Positions 8,616 through 16,672 of a stretch of DNA of 64,000 bases are shown here, piece by piece. The stretch is from the NCBI RefSeq assembly GCF_001426265.1, contig NZ_LMDG01000023.1, positions 211,826-275,825 on the forward strand, read 5' to 3'. The position numbers and the translations under genes were made by a program. Source of the stretch: Rhizobium sp. Root1220. GTDB lineage: Bacteria; Pseudomonadota; Alphaproteobacteria; Rhizobiales; Rhizobiaceae. Position 1 is the stretch's first letter. Every line of letters starts with the position of its first letter. Under the pieces are notes generated by a model. It saw only the letters and a program-made list of their open reading frames with translations, was not told the DNA's origin and did no database searches.

Positions 8616-9479
8616 TTAGGCCGAGGCGCTCATGTAGGGATCGGCGCTGACAAGTGCCGTGCGGAGCTTTTCCATAGCGCGACTTTCGATCTGACGAACG
8701 CGCTCCTTGGAGATGCCGAGAACAGTTCCCAGTTCCTCAAGCGTCGCGCCGTCCTCGGCCAGCCGGCGTGCGCGAATGATCTTCATCTCTCGTTCATTGA
8801 GGTGCGTTAATGCCGAAGCCAACCAGACCCTGCGGCGTTCGCCGTCGATCATGTTCGATACCTGCTCGTCGGGAAGAGGTTCGTCGCTGACGAGAAAGTC
8901 CATTTTTTCTGCGCTGTCGCTGTCACCCGAGATTGACGGAGCTTGCAAAGATGCATCGTTGCTCGACAGCCTGGCATCCATTGTCTGGACGTCGGAGAGG
9001 CTCACGCCAAGGGCTGCGGCGATTTCCTGATGAATGGATTGGAGTGTAAGCTGTGTATCGCCCTTCGCAAGCTTCGCGCGCAGCCGACGCAGATTGAAGA
9101 AGAGCGCCTTCTGGGCAGAGCTCGTGCCGCCACGCACGATCGACCAATTGCGCAGGATATAGTCCTGTATGGACGCTCGGATCCACCAGCTTGCGTAAGT
9201 GGAGAAACGCACGTCGCGCTCCGGCTCAAAGCGTGCGGCGGCTTCCAGAAGGCCGACATACCCTTCTTGAACGAGATCGCTCATAGGCAAGCCGAAATTA
9301 CGAAACTTTCCCGCCATGGAAATGACCAGTCGCATATGCGCCATGGCTATCTGGTTGCGGGCGCCGCGGTCTTCATTGTTCTTCCAGCGTATTGCGAGAG
9401 CATGCTCTTCTTCGCGAGCGAGGTAGGGCGCCGCCATGGCGATTTTGATCATGCGTCGATCTGCAGACATGTTCTTCAT
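8616..9479 (-). CDS. rpoH2: RNA polymerase sigma-32 factor, RpoH2 type
   Basis: Alternative heat-shock/stress sigma factor, 287 residues. Region 2 is clear (LVQEGYVGLLEAAARFEP, then RFSTYASWWIRASIQDYILR), followed by the RpoH box around QKALFFNLRRL, which separates RpoH from other sigma-70 proteins, and region 4 (LEELGTVLGISKERVRQIE). ATG 9479 has AGGAG seven bases upstream. The RpoH2 rather than RpoH1 label rests on the start MKNMSADRRMIKIAM and on the M48 protease and carD neighbours, as in rhizobia. An EcfG-like promoter lies ~300 bp upstream (9784-9809), agreeing with known RpoE2 control of rpoH2 in Sinorhizobium; the link here is inferred. Confidence 0.9.
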   Translation of the reverse strand: MKNMSADRRMIKIAMAAPYLAREEEHALAIRWKNNEDRGARNQIAMAHMRLVISMAGKFRNFGLPMSDLVQEGYVGLLEAAARFEPERDVRFSTYASWWIRASIQDYILRNWSIVRGGTSSAQKALFFNLRRLRAKLAKGDTQLTLQSIHQEIAAALGVSLSDVQTMDARLSSNDASLQAPSISGDSDSAEKMDFLVSDEPLPDEQVSNMIDGERRRVWLASALTHLNEREMKIIRARRLAEDGATLEELGTVLGISKERVRQIESRAMEKLRTALVSADPYMSASA

Positions 9480-9628
9480 ATCGATCTCCTGAATTCAGGC
9501 GTCGCGCCAGGTTCGAAAATGAGCAAAGAATATTCACCTCCGGACATCGCTGCCCAGACCAAATTCATCTGTTGAAGGTATGTAGGCCCGGACTCTGGAC
9601 GTTTCCGGATGGGGCCCTAGTTCTGCTA

Positions 9629-9700
9629 TTAGGCGCCGGTAAGACGGCCTGGCGAGACCAGTTTCTTCAAGTTGCCGTAGAGGCAAGATGTGGAAGGCAT
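9629..9700 (-). CDS. Candidate small protein (23 aa) upstream of rpoH2
   Basis: A short frame starting ATG at 9700 and ending TAA at 9629, encoding MPSTSCLYGNLKKLVSPGRL plus three residues. An AGGAG ribosome site stands six bases before the ATG, the best-placed site in this ~380 bp gap. It lies about 75 bases downstream of an EcfG-like promoter (9784-9809) and 150 bases before rpoH2, in the same direction. It contains one Cys and a basic centre, and no membrane segment. No function recognised. It could be a genuine stress-induced small protein or a leader peptide for rpoH2. Confidence 0.45.
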   Translation of the reverse strand: MPSTSCLYGNLKKLVSPGRLTGA

Positions 9701-9783
9701 GATCCGCTCCTTGTCGAATGTGAACAGGAATACGAACGTTCGAGCGATTTCAGTTCGCAACGATATCCGCAGCTACATGCCAT

Positions 9784-9809
9784 AAACGCGCCAGCGCGGA
9801 AAAAGTTCC
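9784..9809 (-). promoter_or_regulatory. EcfG/RpoE2-like promoter
   Basis: Reading the minus strand, GGAAC (9809-9805) is followed after 17 bases by GTTT (9787-9784), matching the alphaproteobacterial general-stress promoter (GGAAC, 16-17 bases, cGTT). It begins right after the carD terminator and points at the 23-aa frame and rpoH2. The same arrangement occurs at 15338-15363. Confidence 0.6.
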
Positions 9810-9812
9810 AAT

Positions 9813-9842
9813 AAAAAACCCGGCTCGAAGGCCGGGTTTTTT
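9813..9842 (-). terminator. Rho-independent terminator of the carD-type gene
   Basis: CCCGGC / GCCGGG stem (9819-9824 and 9831-9836) with a six-base loop, flanked by A-runs on one side and T-runs on the other, so it could work in both directions. On the minus strand it lies 20 bases after the carD stop and is followed by TTTTTTATT. Confidence 0.85.
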
Positions 9843-9862
9843 GGGAAGAAAACAGGAGGATA

Positions 9863-10435
9863 CTATGCAGCCTCTTCCTGTGATTCGTCTTCGTCTATCG
9901 CCTTGCCGCGCTTTGGACCCTTGTTGAGGTTGGTCTCGACGAGGCGAACCGCTTCGGTTTCCGACATCTTGTTCACGGCAGCGATTTCACGTGCCATGCG
10001 GTCGAGTGCGGCTTCATAGAGCTGCCGTTCCGAATAGGACTGTTCCGGCTGATTTTCGGCACGATACAGATCGCGTACGACTTCAGCGATTGAGATCAGA
10101 TCGCCGGAATTGATCTTTGCATCATATTCCTGGGCACGTCGGGACCACATGGTACGCTTGACGCGCGCCTTGCCCTGCACAACCTTAAGCGCACGATCTA
10201 CAAAATCGGTTTCCGAAAGCTTGCGCATGCCGATGCTCATGGCCTTCGCGACCGGCACCTTCAGACGCATCTTATCCTTCTCAAAATCGATAACGAAAAG
10301 TTCGAGCTTCATACCTGCGACTTCTTGCTCTTCGATAGCGGTGATGGTACCCACGCCATGAGCGGGGTAAACGATTGATTCACCGGTCTTGAAGCCGTGA
10401 CGGGCGGAAGAAGGTTTTTTCTGCTGGGTCGTCAT
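9863..10435 (-). CDS. carD: CarD family transcriptional regulator
   Basis: About 190 residues. The N-terminal CarD/TRCF RNA-polymerase-interaction domain (GESIVYPAHGVGTITAIEEQ) is followed by the helical DNA-contacting domain (KVVQGKARVKRTMWSRRAQE), with an acidic tail ending ESQEEAA. CarD proteins bind the RNA polymerase beta subunit and stabilise open complexes at many promoters, including rRNA promoters. ATG 10435 is preferred to an upstream TTG (10444), which would sit only three bases from the GGGAG element. A strong terminator follows. Typically a single-gene unit, as here. Confidence 0.9.
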   Translation of the reverse strand: MTTQQKKPSSARHGFKTGESIVYPAHGVGTITAIEEQEVAGMKLELFVIDFEKDKMRLKVPVAKAMSIGMRKLSETDFVDRALKVVQGKARVKRTMWSRRAQEYDAKINSGDLISIAEVVRDLYRAENQPEQSYSERQLYEAALDRMAREIAAVNKMSETEAVRLVETNLNKGPKRGKAIDEDESQEEAA

Positions 10436-10836
10436 TCTATTCAAAAACTCCCTGTTACGCTTCCGGCAGCAGCCGGAGCCGGGTCAGTCAGGCCCGGATG
10501 AGACGGTAAGATCCGTCGGGTGACTTTGCTTCTGGTCCCACCGGGCAGAAGCAGACAGATTCAGGCGCGCGATCTAGGACCTCACAGCTCAACGCTTTGA
10601 TATGTCACGGAAACCGCGTGCAGATTCGTTTTGCTTTCGTGGTGGTTTTGGGGCATGCAACATGCCGCAAGTGGATCAGTGTGGGAAAGATATCACAAAA
10701 ATATGAGGAAATCAATAATTTACTGCAGCTGAGTCATGCGGGTAACACATGCCACCCATATGCTACAGGCAGATTTGCAGGCATTTTGGCACGGCTGAAC
10801 CCGGTTTCATGATGCGGGCCAGCTTTCGTCCTTGCA
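10436..10836. other. Intergenic region between carD and fdxA (no gene seen)
   Basis: About 400 bp with no convincing coding frame; the longest open stretch (10597-10812) lacks a ribosome site and family resemblance. It should contain the carD promoter and the fdxA 3' end. A perfect palindrome GGCATG-CAA-CATGCC is at 10652-10666, 220 bp upstream of carD; its role is unknown. Confidence 0.5.
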
Positions 10837-11175
10837 TCAATCTCCGGAGCCGGGCTTCTCGGAGAAGTACTTTTCAAACTTGCCGGTTTCGCCGTCCTTT
10901 TCCTTGGCTTCCGGCATCGAGTCCTTCTTGACCGTGATGTTCGGCCAGATGCTGGCATACTCGGCATTGATCTTGAGCCACTTGTCGAGGCCTGGCTCGG
11001 TATCCGGCTTGATTGCCTCTGCTGGACATTCAGGCTCGCAGACGCCGCAGTCGATGCATTCATCGGGATGTATGACGAGGAAGTTCTCGCCTTCGTAGAA
11101 GCAGTCGACGGGGCAAACTTCAACGCAGTCGGTATATTTGCAGCGAATGCAATTGTCGGTCACGACATAGGTCAT
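10837..11175 (-). CDS. fdxA: Seven-iron ferredoxin FdxA
   Basis: Small electron carrier of 112 residues. [20 protein letters not shown] starts the protein, with cysteines arranged for a [3Fe-4S] and a [4Fe-4S] cluster ([27 protein letters not shown]). The long C-terminal extension rich in charged residues is typical of the proteobacterial FdxA group. ATG 11175 has GGAG six bases upstream; the frame runs further upstream to 11328, but that part does not resemble ferredoxin. The redox partner is not evident from the neighbours. Confidence 0.93.
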   Translation of the reverse strand: MTYVVTDNCIRCKYTDCVEVCPVDCFYEGENFLVIHPDECIDCGVCEPECPAEAIKPDTEPGLDKWLKINAEYASIWPNITVKKDSMPEAKEKDGETGKFEKYFSEKPGSGD

Positions 11176-11370
11176 GAAAAACTCCAGGATTTCCACACAA
11201 CTGGGGCCGGGCAACCTGGAACGTCGCGCCTTTCCCCTAGCCGAAGAGCAAGCTTGGACAGGCTTAGGAGGCAGTCGCGCTATCCGGCAAGTTGTCTGTG
11301 AGGTAGCGGCTTTGAAGCCGGATTTCAAGAATAAAGAAATCGCAAAAGCCGGCAGTTTGAACAGAGTTTT

Positions 11371-11775
11371 CTAATCATCGTCCGACATAAGCTTGTCGAT
11401 TGCACGGCGCTCCTTTTTTGTCGGGCGGCCGGCGCCGGTCGTGCGGATGGCTTGGTCGTAGAGCGTGAGGCGTTTTGCCTCATCTGGCGGGGGCGTCACG
11501 TCCTCGTAGAGCAGACGTGCTTCCTCGTAAGGACCGCGTCGCTCGCCGCCCGATTTGACGACGAGGACGGTATCTCGTCGCTCCAGGATCAGCTCGATTT
11601 TGTCGCCAACCTTGACCATGTGGCTCGGTTGGGTAACTCGTTCCCCGTTGATTCGCACATGGCCGGACTGGATGCGGCTCTGGGCGAGCGAGCGGGACTT
11701 CACCATGCGCGTGAAGAACAGCCATTTGTCGATGCGCTGGCGCGAACCGTTTGCTGGCTGTGTCTCCCCGCTCAT
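11371..11775 (-). CDS. hslR: S4-domain RNA-binding protein (Hsp15-like)
   Basis: 134 residues with an N-terminal S4 domain (QRIDKWLFFTRMVKSRSLAQ, then GHVRINGERVTQPSHMVKVG) and a basic, less ordered tail. Homologous to E. coli Hsp15, which binds 50S subunits carrying stalled nascent chains, an heat-inducible ribosome rescue function. It starts three bases after the helicase stop on the same strand, so the two RNA-related genes form an operon; the symbol is by homology only. The next gene (fdxA) is 195 bp away and separately expressed. Confidence 0.85.
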   Translation of the reverse strand: MSGETQPANGSRQRIDKWLFFTRMVKSRSLAQSRIQSGHVRINGERVTQPSHMVKVGDKIELILERRDTVLVVKSGGERRGPYEEARLLYEDVTPPPDEAKRLTLYDQAIRTTGAGRPTKKERRAIDKLMSDDD

Positions 11776-11778
11776 TGG

Positions 11779-14700
11779 TTACTTCTTCATCTGCTCCTTC
11801 AAGGCGGCGAGCTTGGCGAAAGGCGAATCCGGATCGATCGGCTTCTCCTTCCGCGGCGGCTTTGCCTCGAAGCGCAGCGGCTGTGGTGCGCCACGGTTGT
11901 TGTTGCGGTCATTGCGGTCCTTGCGATCGCCACCGCGGTCCTGACGGTCGCCGCGCTGTTCGTTGCGGCCCTGGTTGGGCTTGCCGCCATCCTTGCCGCG
12001 GTGCTGGCGATTGCCTTCCCGGTTTTCACCTGCACCTTCGCCACCCTGGCGACGGTTGCCTTGGCCGCGTTCCTGACCCTGGCCTTGACGTTCGCCGCCA
12101 CGGCGATCGCCATGGCTGCGGGCCTGGCGCTGGTTGGTGTTGTCAGTACGTCCACCCAGGCGCCAAAGAAGTACCGGCTTCGGCTCTTCTTCAGCCTCGG
12201 CGACATCAACCGCCGGCGTTGCTTCGTCGACCGAGTCCGGTGCAGATATGTCGGTTGCCGCGGCTTCGGCCACTGGCGTCTCGGCGGCCGATGCTTCAAC
12301 TGTCGGCGCTTCTGCCGTCGGCTCATCGGACGAGGTGCTGTCGGCATCGTCGTGGTCGGCCCTGTCGGCGCCTTCGTCAGCCACGACTGCAACGGCTGCG
12401 GCAGCAGGTGACGCCGATGCGTCCTGGGTCGCAAGGTGAGCAGAGGCATCTTCCGCCTTCACCGCATCGGCCCGATAGCCAAGACCCTTGAGGATCTCTT
12501 CCATATCTTCCAGTGTCGCACCAAGAATGGAGAGCATCGCGGTGGTTGTTGTGAAGCGGCGGCCATCGTAGGCGCCTTCCGGACGGTTGGACTGCCCGGG
12601 CTTCCACTGCAGCAGCGGACGAATGATGTCGGCAAGGCGTTCCAGGATATCGATACGAACCGCGCGCTTTCCGAGAAAGCGGAAGCCCGCGAGCTTGTAA
12701 AACATGCGCTCAAAAGTGGGATCGGTCACAACCGAAGTTCGACCGGCGGCAAGCACGGGAATAAGATCGCCGTAGCCAGGCTTGTCGAGACCGTCATTCT
12801 TCAATGCCCAGAGAAGCGTGATGAGCTCCGCGGGCGCCGGCTTCAAAAGTGCCGGAACAAAGATGTGATAGGCACCGAAGCGGACACCGTAGCGGCGCAT
12901 CGAAGCGCGTGCATCCTGATCCAGCGACTTCACTTCCTCGGTCACGTCGCGCCGGAACAGCACGCCGAGATTTTCGACCAGCTGAAATGCGAGCCCCTTT
13001 GCGAGACCCTGAAGGTCTTCGGCGCGAGACAGGTCGTCAAGCGGCTTCAGGGCAGTGCTGATGTGGTGGTTCACGAACCGCTCGACGCGGGCGAGCACAT
13101 GATCACGCGCGTTGCCGGTGAGTTGCTCGTCGGCAAGCAGGATGACGCGGGGACGCATGATGTGGTCGCTGCCGGTCAGGCGCGCCACGGGATCACCCAG
13201 CCAACGGATCAAGCCGTCAGAACTGATTGCCAGATCGCTGTTGCCAGCTGCGTGGATACGCGCCGCGCGCGCCTCGAATTCCAGGGCGAGCGCCTTTTGC
13301 GAAGCGGTCTGGACCGCCCTCGCGTCCGGCCCCTCGGTTCCAGAAACAGGCGTGAACCGGAATCCGGACAACTGCCCCACATGATGTCCTTCTACGAAGA
13401 CATCGCCATTTACACTGATTTCAGCTTCCAGCATCGCATTCTCTCTCAGGCGCTTCATGAGCACAGATGTCCTGCGATCAACAAAGCGTTTCGTCAACCT
13501 TTCATGTAACGCATCGGACAATCGATCCTCGATTTCCCGCGTCTTTTCCTGCCAGTGTGTCGGATCGGCAAGCCAACTGGGCCGATTCGATACATAGGTC
13601 CAAGTCCTTATCTGCGCGATTCGCGCCGAAAGCGTGTCGATTTCACCGTCTGTTCGATCCGCGCGGCGCACCTGCTCGGCAAGAAAGTCCTCGTTCACCG
13701 TGCCATAGCGCACGAGATCGGAAAAGAGGGTGAAAATAAGATCGGCGTGTTGTGCCGGCGCGATACGTCGATAATCGGGCAGCGCACAAGCTTCCCACAG
13801 CTTTTCGACACGGCCCGCGTTATTGGCAAGGTCAACGATCTCCGGGTAGCGCGACAGGTGTTCGAGCGCTTGCTGGTCGACAGCCGGCAAGGCCCTCGTC
13901 AACCCCGAGACGGTTGGAGCGGTCTCCAGGCTGGCGCGAAGCGACTGTATCGACGAGAAATCGAGACGCTTCGTGCGCCACTGAAGAACTTTGACGTTGT
14001 CGAACTCATGACCCTCGATACGCTCGACCAGTTCTTCATCGAAGGGGTCGACGTGGCCGGTGACGCCAAAGGTGCCGTCACGAAGATGCCGCCCGGCGCG
14101 CCCGGCGATTTGCCCCAGTTCGCTGGGGTTGAGACTGCGGAACTGGTAGCCGTCGAACTTGCGGTCCTGGGCGAATGCGACATGATCGACATCGAGGTTG
14201 AGTCCCATGCCGATGGCGTCGGTCGCGACCAGGTATTCCACATCGCCGGCCTGATAGAGAGCAACCTGTGCGTTTCGGGTCCGGGGGCTGAGCGCACCGA
14301 GAACGACGGCTGCGCCACCACGATGTCTCCGGATCAACTCAGCGATCGCGTAGACCTCGTCAGCAGAGAATGCCACGATCGCCGAGCGCTGCGGCAGGCG
14401 GGTGATCTTCTTCTGTCCGGCATAGAATAGCTGAGACAGACGGGGCCGCTCGATCACCGTAATGCCTGGAAGAAGGTGCTGCAAAATCGGGCGCATCGTG
14501 CCGGCACCGAGCAGCAGTGTTTCGTCGCGCCCACGAAGATGCAGAATGCGATCGGTAAAGATGTGCCCCCGTTCCAGATCGCCAGCGAGCTGGACTTCAT
14601 CGATTGCAACGAAGGCTGCCTTCGTCTCGCGCGGCATCGCTTCGACAGTGCAGACCGAGAAGCGGGCATTCGGCGGCGTTATCTTTTCTTCGCCCGTGAT

Positions 14701-14904
14701 CAGGGCGACGTTCTGAAACCCGACCTTTTCGACGACGCGCGTGTACACCTCGCGCGCAAGTAGCCGCAAGGGAAGACCGATCACGCCGGTGCCATGGGCG
14801 ACCATGCGTTCGATGGCATAATGCGTCTTGCCGGTATTGGTCGGTCCGAGCACCGCGGTCACGCCGCGCCCGCTCAGTATCATCGGCTGCGATGTCAGTG
14901 TCAT
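11779..14904 (-). CDS. Suv3-type DEAD-like RNA/DNA helicase with long RG-rich tail
   Basis: 1041 residues. The N-terminus has the Suv3-type Walker A GPTNTGKT (about residues 20-27), motif II as AIDEVQLA, and helicase C motifs (YLVATDAIGMGLNLDVDHV, then QIAGRAGRH). The middle resembles the Suv3 C-terminal extension (ISSDGLIRWLGDPVARL, later LGKRAVRIDILERLADIIRP). Residues ~860-1041 are low-complexity: first Ala/Thr/Glu-rich, then Arg/Gly/Asn/Gln-rich (RNDRNNNRGAP), which would bind RNA non-specifically. Mitochondrial Suv3 unwinds RNA for the degradosome; bacterial homologues are little studied. It shares a transcript with the S4-domain protein. The start could also be M8 (14883). Confidence 0.85.
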   Translation of the reverse strand: MTLTSQPMILSGRGVTAVLGPTNTGKTHYAIERMVAHGTGVIGLPLRLLAREVYTRVVEKVGFQNVALITGEEKITPPNARFSVCTVEAMPRETKAAFVAIDEVQLAGDLERGHIFTDRILHLRGRDETLLLGAGTMRPILQHLLPGITVIERPRLSQLFYAGQKKITRLPQRSAIVAFSADEVYAIAELIRRHRGGAAVVLGALSPRTRNAQVALYQAGDVEYLVATDAIGMGLNLDVDHVAFAQDRKFDGYQFRSLNPSELGQIAGRAGRHLRDGTFGVTGHVDPFDEELVERIEGHEFDNVKVLQWRTKRLDFSSIQSLRASLETAPTVSGLTRALPAVDQQALEHLSRYPEIVDLANNAGRVEKLWEACALPDYRRIAPAQHADLIFTLFSDLVRYGTVNEDFLAEQVRRADRTDGEIDTLSARIAQIRTWTYVSNRPSWLADPTHWQEKTREIEDRLSDALHERLTKRFVDRRTSVLMKRLRENAMLEAEISVNGDVFVEGHHVGQLSGFRFTPVSGTEGPDARAVQTASQKALALEFEARAARIHAAGNSDLAISSDGLIRWLGDPVARLTGSDHIMRPRVILLADEQLTGNARDHVLARVERFVNHHISTALKPLDDLSRAEDLQGLAKGLAFQLVENLGVLFRRDVTEEVKSLDQDARASMRRYGVRFGAYHIFVPALLKPAPAELITLLWALKNDGLDKPGYGDLIPVLAAGRTSVVTDPTFERMFYKLAGFRFLGKRAVRIDILERLADIIRPLLQWKPGQSNRPEGAYDGRRFTTTTAMLSILGATLEDMEEILKGLGYRADAVKAEDASAHLATQDASASPAAAAVAVVADEGADRADHDDADSTSSDEPTAEAPTVEASAAETPVAEAAATDISAPDSVDEATPAVDVAEAEEEPKPVLLWRLGGRTDNTNQRQARSHGDRRGGERQGQGQERGQGNRRQGGEGAGENREGNRQHRGKDGGKPNQGRNEQRGDRQDRGGDRKDRNDRNNNRGAPQPLRFEAKPPRKEKPIDPDSPFAKLAALKEQMKK

Positions 14905-15337
14905 GGTCCTGCGAGTGAGGCGGAGGCGCCTCGGGTCAAGTCAACTTCCTCTCCCGGAAGCAGACCACACATGGACAGCCGCCATCCCAAACGCAAGGGC
15001 TGATTTGAATTTGATCTGCGCGAATAGCTTGCAGAATACACGTTTTCCGATTCAGAACAGTCTGTGAACGAATCAGAGACGAATCGCTGACTCGCTTTGA
15101 TTCCGTATTTGTTCACCGCTAAGTATTGATTTTGAATCATCTTTTCCCACAAGATGCTGAATCGACAAGGTCGCGTAATACGTGTGTTGCGCTCGTTGAA
15201 GTGTTAATCCAATCGGGGGCGTGGCGAATGCAGGGTCACGTTCCCGCGTTATTCCCCGCTTCATAGCTGATTGAATTCTCGCCTTGCTGCTGACGGTTCA
15301 TAACGGTGTGCGCATCAAAAGCCAGCAATGACGGCGT
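14905..15337. other. Intergenic region upstream of the helicase (no gene seen)
   Basis: This ~430 bp divergent region is less GC-rich by eye than its neighbours and has no frame with a ribosome site. It must contain the helicase promoter (minus strand) and leads into the EcfG-like promoter at 15338. No repeat or RNA family was recognised. Confidence 0.5.
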
Positions 15338-15363
15338 GGAACAAAAACTGCCAGCGCGTGTTT
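15338..15363 (+). promoter_or_regulatory. EcfG/RpoE2-like promoter for the DUF3309 gene
   Basis: GGAAC (15338-15342), 17 bases, then GTTT (15360-15363), 39 bases before the DUF3309 start codon. Spacing and both elements equal those of the promoter at 9784-9809. The downstream genes are of a type (small membrane protein, glycine-zipper lipoprotein) often found in rhizobial general-stress regulons, which supports the call. Confidence 0.65.
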
Positions 15364-15402
15364 CTCGTCCATTCGAACGCGAAATAGTTGAGGACACAGA
15401 CC

Positions 15403-15558
15403 ATGCTTGGCACGATACTGCTTATTATCCTTATTCTGCTTCTGATTGGTGCACTACCCAATTGGGGTTATAGCCGGGGTTGGGGCTATGGACCTTCCGG
15501 AGGTTTGGGTCTAGTTCTCGTGATTATCATTGTTCTTGTGCTACTTGGCCGTATCTAA
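15403..15558 (+). CDS. DUF3309 small membrane protein (51 aa)
   Basis: A 51-residue protein beginning MLGTILLIILILLLIGALP and ending in a second hydrophobic stretch (GLVLVIIIVLVLLGRI). Between the two segments lies an aromatic/glycine loop (NWGYSRGWGYGPSGG). This pattern is characteristic of the DUF3309 family, abundant in Rhizobiales and Burkholderia; function unknown. The start ATG follows GAGGACACAGACC. It lies behind an EcfG-like promoter and 27 bases before a glycine-zipper lipoprotein gene, so both are probably stress-induced envelope proteins. Confidence 0.85.
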   Translation: MLGTILLIILILLLIGALPNWGYSRGWGYGPSGGLGLVLVIIIVLVLLGRI

Positions 15559-15585
15559 GCGTCCGAAAAAACTGGGAGATAAGTC

Positions 15586-15846
15586 ATGATGAAAAAAATT
15601 GTTCTCATTGGTGCTCTTGTCGGCGCGCTCGCATCTTGTACAGCGACCGAGCAAGGCACTGCGATCGGCGCAGGTACGGGTGCTATCATTGGTGGCGCCG
15701 TCAGTAATAGCTGGGGTGGTGCTGCTATTGGTGCCGTGGCTGGTGGTGTGGCTGGTGCTTTGATCGGCCAGTCGGTGGAACGCCGAGGTTATTGCGTATA
15801 TCGTGACCGTTACGGTCGTCGATATGAAGCACGTTGCCCGCGTTAA
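15586..15846 (+). CDS. Glycine-zipper lipoprotein
   Basis: 86 residues. The signal peptide MMKKIVLIGALVGALASC ends in the lipobox LASC, so Cys18 is the likely lipidated N-terminus. Mature sequence is a glycine zipper (IGAGTGAIIGGAV, then GAVAGGVAGALIG), a membrane-inserting or self-associating module found in outer-membrane lipoproteins such as SlyB. The tail is basic and tyrosine-rich (RDRYGRRYEARCPR). GGGAGAT precedes the ATG. A rho-independent terminator follows within 10 bp, closing the two-gene unit with the DUF3309 gene. Exact role unknown. Confidence 0.82.
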   Translation: MMKKIVLIGALVGALASCTATEQGTAIGAGTGAIIGGAVSNSWGGAAIGAVAGGVAGALIGQSVERRGYCVYRDRYGRRYEARCPR

Positions 15847-15850
15847 GCCC

Positions 15851-15877
15851 AAAAACGCCGGTTCGCCGGCGCTTTTT
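15851..15877 (+). terminator. Rho-independent terminator after the glycine-zipper gene
   Basis: CGCCGG-TTCG-CCGGCG stem-loop (from 15856) with a stable TTCG tetraloop, followed by CTTTTT. It lies between the glycine-zipper gene and the convergent efp gene and carries an A-run on the other side, so it may serve both. Confidence 0.85.
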
Positions 15878-15952
15878 CTCTAGTCTAGCTGGCAACAAAA
15901 AAGCCGCATCGTTTCCTGTGCGGCTATTTCAGAGCGACCCGCCAGGGGATCA

Positions 15953-16522
15953 TCAGTCCTTGGCGCGCTCGACGTAGGAATTGTCTTCCGTGGCGATGAC
16001 GACGCGCGTGCCAGCGTTGATGTGCGGCGGCACGAGGGTGCGGACGCCATTCGACAATATGGCAGGCTTATAGGAAGACGAAGCCGTCTGGCCTTTGACG
16101 ACCGGTTCGGTCTCGGCGATCTCAAGCGTGACATGACGAGGCAGATCGAGCGCCAGCGGAAGGCCTTCGTGTATCGAGAGAATGCAGGTCATACCTTCCT
16201 GGAGGTAGGCCTTCTGGTCGCCCATGGTCTCGACGTCGACGACCACCTGATCGTATGTAGCCGGATTCATGAAATGGAAGCCCTCGCCGTCCTCATAGAG
16301 GTACTGGAAGTTCACGTCCTCGACAAAGGCGCGCTCGACCTGTTCCGTGGTGCGCCAGCGTTCCGATACCTTAACGCCGTCGACGATGCGGCGCATGTCG
16401 ACCTGGGTAACGGGCGTTCCCTTGCCCGGATGAAAGTTGCTGGCCGTCAGAACGACGTAGAGTTTGCCGTCCACGTCGAGAACGTTGCCCTTGCGGACGG
16501 AAGAGGCGATAACCTTGACCAT
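15953..16522 (-). CDS. efp: Translation elongation factor P
   Basis: 189 residues, standard length, with three beta-barrel domains. EF-P enters the ribosomal E site and relieves stalling at polyproline stretches. The modified loop reads HPGKGTP, with Lys34 at the canonical beta-lysylation position. This agrees with the presence of epmA and epmB divergently transcribed 150 bp away, so the substrate and its modifying enzymes form one divergent locus. The C-terminal signature reads [21 protein letters not shown] 16522 is preceded by AGGAAG. Confidence 0.96.
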   Translation of the reverse strand: MVKVIASSVRKGNVLDVDGKLYVVLTASNFHPGKGTPVTQVDMRRIVDGVKVSERWRTTEQVERAFVEDVNFQYLYEDGEGFHFMNPATYDQVVVDVETMGDQKAYLQEGMTCILSIHEGLPLALDLPRHVTLEIAETEPVVKGQTASSSYKPAILSNGVRTLVPPHINAGTRVVIATEDNSYVERAKD

Positions 16523-16672
16523 TAAGACTTCCTTGTAACTCGGCTTTTGGCGTCGTAGAGGACTGTCGAAATAGCCCCGAGACGCAATTGATTGTTCTTT
16601 GGGGGCGCAACTAACCTAAAATCCGGCAAATAGCCAGCCCTCGCGTCGGTCAAGCCGGTCAGGATAAATGCA

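Noticed and set aside
9572..9814. 80-codon plus-strand frame in the rpoH2-carD gap
   Set aside because: No ribosome site and runs into the carD terminator; the minus-strand 23-codon frame has better signals.
10597..10812. 71-codon plus-strand frame between carD and fdxA
   Set aside because: No ribosome site, no family resemblance.
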